DNA from: Bacillota bacterium | GTDB taxonomy: Bacteria; Bacillota; Clostridia; Peptostreptococcales; Anaerovoracaceae | DNA: 55,447 nt | NCBI GenBank assembly: GCA_017557505.1 | Contig: JAFYYP010000035.1 | Span: 1-55,447 of the forward strand | Direction: 5' to 3' | Made by a program: the position numbers and the translations under genes | Shown: one piece after another, positions 52,365 to 55,447 of the stretch | How positions within the stretch are numbered: position 1 is the first letter of the stretch | Layout of the letters: each line of letters starts with the position of its first letter | Notes under the pieces: model-generated | Database searches by the model: none | What the model saw: the letters and a program-made list of their open reading frames with translations, nothing else | What the model was told of the DNA's origin: nothing

Positions 52365-53303
52365 ATGTTCAACAGCACGTATTTCCGCGAACTGAATACC
52401 ACGGTCTTCGATATCGAGACCACGGGTCTGTTCCACTCCCGCGACTGCATCATCAACGCGGGGTTCTGCAGCCCTGACGGGACGGTCTGGCAGAATTTCA
52501 CGGAAGATCCGGCAGACGAAGCGAGAGTCGTCGAAGAAGCGCTGGAGATGATCTCTCAGGCGGACGCCGTCGTCACGTACAACGGCGACACGTTCGACCT
52601 GCCTTTCCTGCTGCGCAGAGCCCAGAAATACGGGCTTTGCGAGCGTCTGCCCCTTTTATGGAGCGTCGATCTGTACCGCTGGCTCAAGAAGTACTGGCCC
52701 GGCGCGGCGTCCATGAAGAGCATGTCGCAGAAGTCGGTCGAAGAAGCGTTCGGCCTGTCCGAACGGCGCACAGACGAGATCCCCGGTGGCGACTGCATCC
52801 CGCTGTATAACTACTATCTGCAGACGAAGGACGAAAAGGCAAAAGACACCATCCTGCTGCACAACGCGGACGACGTAAGACAGCTTGCCCGCATCGCCTT
52901 CAAATGCAACTTTCTGCCCTATCACGACATCGCGTTCCGCGAAGGATTCCTGTTCAAGGCGGGGTCACGCAAGATCCTGACGAAAGGTTCCGCATTCAAA
53001 AAGAACGCCCTTGTCACGGACGTCCGTCTCGAAAAAGGCCTTCTGCCCGTCTCTGCCTACGAAGACCAGTATCATCTCGAATACGACATGTTCACGGGCA
53101 AAGCCACCCTTGAGATCTTTCCGGCCGAAAAAGAAGGCTTCCTGTACGTCGATCTCGAGAAGATCCCCGGAGCTGCCGAAACATGCAAAGAGCTCCCGGC
53201 CTTCCACAGCGGATACCTGATCCTTGCGGAAAACGGAGAGCCCGGCACAAGAGCCTGCAACGCGCTTACAAAAGCGGCCTTAAGCGCCTATTTCAACGAT
53301 TAG
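52365..53303 (+). CDS. YprB-like ribonuclease H-fold 3'-5' exonuclease
   Basis: This 312-residue protein has the DEDD exonuclease motifs FDIETTG (Asp16, Glu18), YNGDTFDLPFL (Asp78) and HNADDVRQL (His166, Asp169/170), as in YprB ribonuclease H-like proteins. The C-terminal ~110 residues are a beta-rich extension of unknown role. No ribosome site precedes the ATG. It converges on the small membrane-protein gene, overlapping its stop by 4 nt. Confidence 0.82.
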   Translation: MFNSTYFRELNTTVFDIETTGLFHSRDCIINAGFCSPDGTVWQNFTEDPADEARVVEEALEMISQADAVVTYNGDTFDLPFLLRRAQKYGLCERLPLLWSVDLYRWLKKYWPGAASMKSMSQKSVEEAFGLSERRTDEIPGGDCIPLYNYYLQTKDEKAKDTILLHNADDVRQLARIAFKCNFLPYHDIAFREGFLFKAGSRKILTKGSAFKKNALVTDVRLEKGLLPVSAYEDQYHLEYDMFTGKATLEIFPAEKEGFLYVDLEKIPGAAETCKELPAFHSGYLILAENGEPGTRACNALTKAALSAYFND

Positions 53304-53512
53304 CGGTCTCTTAACGCGCCCGGATATACCCGGTCGAATTCCCACTCCTGCGCAGCAGCCTCTCTGGCTTCCCTGCGCATTTTTGCTGCCTCGTTCGCCT
53401 CGTGCGTCTTGTAGATCGACACGGCCGCGCACCAGATGAGCGCCATCTTCAGCAGCTTGCCGAGCAGTTTTCTGCCGCAGCACGTCTTCTCTTCCTTCTT
53501 TGTCTTCTTCAT
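53300..53512 (-). CDS. Small basic protein with one membrane segment
   Basis: This 70-residue protein has a lysine-rich start (MKKTKKEEKTCCGRK), one hydrophobic stretch (LLKMALIWCAAVSIYK, about 20-35) and a charged helical tail. AAAGGGGA lies 8 nt before the ATG, supporting a real gene. The function is unknown. Confidence 0.6.
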   Translation of the reverse strand: MKKTKKEEKTCCGRKLLGKLLKMALIWCAAVSIYKTHEANEAAKMRREAREAAAQEWEFDRVYPGALRDR

Positions 53513-53542
53513 TTGTCTCTTCCCCTTTCGAGATCAATTCCC

Positions 53543-54238
53543 TTATTCCACCTCTATGATAGCACCGGCGGGCATTTTTTTCCAGCACTGCAGCACAATT
53601 ATGCAAAGGATCGCGACGAACGCCCCGAAGCAGATCTCCGAAGCTGTCTGTCCGATCAGGCCGTAGCGCAGCATGCCCACAGGCGCGTCGCAGACCGCGT
53701 GCAGCGCGATGGCTGCCAACAGAGCGCCGGGTTTCTTTTCAGAGAAGGCGTACCACACGAGCACGGACAGCGCCGTGTGACCCGCGCAGGCCACCAGCCT
53801 CTCGTACACCGTGATGCCTGCCCCTGCCGCGCTGAAATCCGCCGCAGCTTTCGAAAGCAGCGGCCAGACTGTCAGAATCAAGATCTCCGCGCCGAAGTGG
53901 CCGATCGCGTAACCGGTCGCGATGCTGCGCCCTCTGCAGTGCGCCAGCCCGCTGCGATAGATGAGAAATCGTCCAACTTCCTCGAAAACGGCCGCGCACA
54001 GGCACGAGAACACGACGAGCCGCACCGGGCTTGCGTTCAGGGCCTTCGAGACAGGTCCCAGCGCCGACAGGCAGATCATTACGAACAGCATCTCCGCGAT
54101 AGCCGCAAACGCAAAGAAGCCCATCACGCCCATCCAGACCGGGCGCATCTTTTCATACCGCTTCCGCCATACCAGACCGCTCACTAAAGGGATCAGGCAG
54201 ACGGCGACGCACGCAGCAGCGATCCACAGCGTACGCAT
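53543..54238 (-). CDS. YhfC-family intramembrane metalloprotease-like protein
   Basis: This 231-residue protein has about seven membrane helices. It shows AAVFEEVGRFLIYR (paired Glu), GYAIGHFGAEILIL, CAGHTALSV and ALHAVCDAPVG, the Glu/His arrangement of the YhfC (PF10086-like) relatives of CAAX proteases. The substrate is unknown. Its ATG abuts the previous stop at 54238. Confidence 0.8.
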   Translation of the reverse strand: MRTLWIAAACVAVCLIPLVSGLVWRKRYEKMRPVWMGVMGFFAFAAIAEMLFVMICLSALGPVSKALNASPVRLVVFSCLCAAVFEEVGRFLIYRSGLAHCRGRSIATGYAIGHFGAEILILTVWPLLSKAAADFSAAGAGITVYERLVACAGHTALSVLVWYAFSEKKPGALLAAIALHAVCDAPVGMLRYGLIGQTASEICFGAFVAILCIIVLQCWKKMPAGAIIEVE

Positions 54239-55239
54239 CAGGCTCTCCCCTTCGCGCGCTTCGCCTTACGGCGTTCGATGCTGTTCTGGATCAGCGAGAT
54301 CAGCGCCAGCACCAGGATGACCAGCACCACGCCTCCGCCCAGTACCAGCAGGGTCACGCGGCCAGGATTATCGATCCGAGAGATGCCTCCCTCCTCGTAG
54401 CTCACCTTGCGGTTCTGCGATTCGGTGTACATGGCCGGGATCTCCGGCAGGCCCGATTCGCCCGTGCGGAACGACATCCAGTATTCCGCGAGCGCCATCC
54501 ATTCCTTGACCGCCGTACCGTCTTCCGCGACCAGCTCACAGCCCTCGAAGCTTTCGAGCGGGTCTCCGTTCTCGTCGCGGGGCGTGATCGTCATGAAGCC
54601 CTTCGTCAGCGCGTTCAGCCGGCCGAGCTGTTCCGCTGCGTACAGGTTGCAGCATACCTTGTACAGCATGCCGTTCTCGATCAGTTCCACCATGCCGCCG
54701 CTGCGCGAAAGCCCTACGCTCGTCACCCGGTCCAGCGGGATGCGCTTCGTGTTGAACCGCATGTTCAGCCCCGAATAGCTCAGTTTGAGCTCCGGATAGC
54801 GCGGCCCCAGCGAAGCGTCGAGCTCCGTCAGATACTTCAGTTCCGTACCCGTCAGATACACGCAGATCAGGGGGTAGCCGTCGCGGCCATCTTCCGTATC
54901 GTCCGCATAGCAGACCGCGAAAGCGTCGGCCAGCGTCAGCGAGCCCCAGCGGACCGACTTGCGTATCGTTCCGAGCGCTACGACCGCCACGTCGACGTCT
55001 GTCACTCCGAGCTTCTTCGCCTCATATACGTACGAATCCGCGATCATGTTGCCCGTGTTGTATTCCTGATGCGTCCTCTGCATCTGCGGCACGGAGATCA
55101 TGTTGAAGTTGCTGAAGCAGATGGGCGCGTCGAACGGAAAACCGAACGGTCCGGGCAGTTCCGGACCGTCCGCCCATACGGGCACCGCGGCAGACAGCAG
55201 CGCAAGTATGAAGATGAGACACGCAAAGCGTTTTCTCAT
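54238..55239 (-). CDS. 5'-nucleotidase C-terminal domain protein, membrane-anchored
   Basis: This 333-residue protein from ATG 55239 (AGGAG 7 nt upstream) has a signal peptide ([23 protein letters not shown]). A 5'-nucleotidase C-domain follows ([49 protein letters not shown]), then a C-terminal membrane helix ([23 protein letters not shown]) and a basic tail. The metallophosphatase catalytic half is missing, so it should bind nucleotide but not hydrolyse it alone. It overlaps the ABC gene stop by 4 nt. Confidence 0.82.
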   Translation of the reverse strand: MRKRFACLIFILALLSAAVPVWADGPELPGPFGFPFDAPICFSNFNMISVPQMQRTHQEYNTGNMIADSYVYEAKKLGVTDVDVAVVALGTIRKSVRWGSLTLADAFAVCYADDTEDGRDGYPLICVYLTGTELKYLTELDASLGPRYPELKLSYSGLNMRFNTKRIPLDRVTSVGLSRSGGMVELIENGMLYKVCCNLYAAEQLGRLNALTKGFMTITPRDENGDPLESFEGCELVAEDGTAVKEWMALAEYWMSFRTGESGLPEIPAMYTESQNRKVSYEEGGISRIDNPGRVTLLVLGGGVVLVILVLALISLIQNSIERRKAKRAKGRA

Positions 55240-55447
55240 TCGTCCTCTCCTATATGTTCCTGCGCCCGGACGAGTCTCGCGTACTCGCCGTTCAGCGCCA
55301 TCAATTCTTCGTGGGTGCCGGTCTCGGTCAGGTGACCTTTCTCCACCACGGCGATGCGGTCGCAGTTGCGCACCGTGGATAATCTGTGCGCGATGATGAT
55401 GCCCGTACGGCCGTCGCACAGTTTGTCGAACGCCTGCTGGATGTGCG
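55236..55447 (-). CDS. ABC exporter ATP-binding domain, C-terminal end (partial)
   Basis: The last ~69 codons read [37 protein letters not shown] and [19 protein letters not shown], then stop. The H-loop [12 protein letters not shown] and the G-x-(H)EEL tail are typical of fused ABC exporters of the MsbA/multidrug type. The rest lies outside the window. Confidence 0.88.
   Translation of the reverse strand, partial: HIQQAFDKLCDGRTGIIIAHRLSTVRNCDRIAVVEKGHLTETGTHEELMALNGEYARLVRAQEHIGEDE

Overview
The window looks like a chromosomal segment of a fairly GC-rich, strictly anaerobic member of the Clostridia (Firmicutes/Bacillota). The grounds are: an [FeFe]-hydrogenase; the Gram-positive orders asp23-recG, rsmD-coaD-(coiled-coil)-tmcAL, ruvCAB-queA-tgt and argR-recN; a SpoIID/LytB-domain protein; a zinc-ribbon L28; and Shine-Dalgarno motifs of the AGGAGG type. 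A gut Lachnospiraceae or Anaerovoracaceae-like host would fit, but no 16S or other decisive marker is present. Almost everything is on the minus strand; the plus-strand genes are rpmB, an acyl-ACP thioesterase, psd, argR-recN and a YprB-like nuclease. I found no tRNA, rRNA, CRISPR array or intact insertion sequence.

Layout. 1-2.7 kb: hydA (cut by the window edge) and a NuoF-C/GltD-like fusion, behind a perfect 11-2-11 palindrome. 2.7-8.0 kb: housekeeping run tmcAL, coiled-coil protein, coaD, rsmD, recG, asp23; then divergent rpmB. 8.4-10.4 kb: GyrI-like protein, GNAT, a structured intergenic element and a thioesterase. 10.4-12.7 kb: a small GGDEF protein and an amidohydrolase behind a class-I cyclic-di-GMP riboswitch with terminator and, further upstream, a Fur-like box. 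12.7-14.5 kb: divergent YkgJ-like gene and psd, both apparently leaderless. 14.5-24.1 kb: alpha-galactoside region (GPH transporter, GH36 enzyme, GT-B-like unknown, galactokinase, tandem flavodoxin), preceded by a phosphatase lipoprotein, DUF2804, a small unknown and a large hybrid histidine kinase (to 26.6 kb). 26.6-30.6 kb: accessory, AT-richer stretch with GNAT, CDP-alcohol phosphatidyltransferase, VOC protein, gene remnants, an AAA/DUF4143 ATPase and an unknown. 30.6-37.7 kb: ruvC-ruvA-ruvB-spoIID-like-queA-tgt-rlmD. 37.8-39.9 kb: argR (own ARG box) and recN. 40-46 kb: rbgA, a methyltransferase, an AEC transporter, HD and GNAT proteins, rplS with a structured leader. 46.1-52.1 kb: a degenerate Xer-like protein and an M20-amidohydrolase-M20 cluster. 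52.2-55.4 kb: a candidate C-rich small RNA, YprB-like nuclease, a small membrane protein, a YhfC-type protease, a 5'-nucleotidase C-domain protein and the end of an ABC exporter.

The most interesting signals are small ones. They are: (i) the c-di-GMP-I riboswitch in front of a stripped-down diguanylate cyclase and an amidohydrolase; (ii) a ~95-nt RNA at 52255-52350 with two hairpins whose loops are almost pure cytosine, bracketed by a good promoter and terminator; (iii) three genes whose ATG sits exactly 6 nt after a -10 box (leaderless), two sharing the same AAGACC spacer; (iv) a Xer-family protein lacking the catalytic tyrosine and other active-site residues; and (v) a GT-B-like protein of unknown function inside the galactose operon. 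All assignments rest on reading motifs and gene order; no database search was possible.
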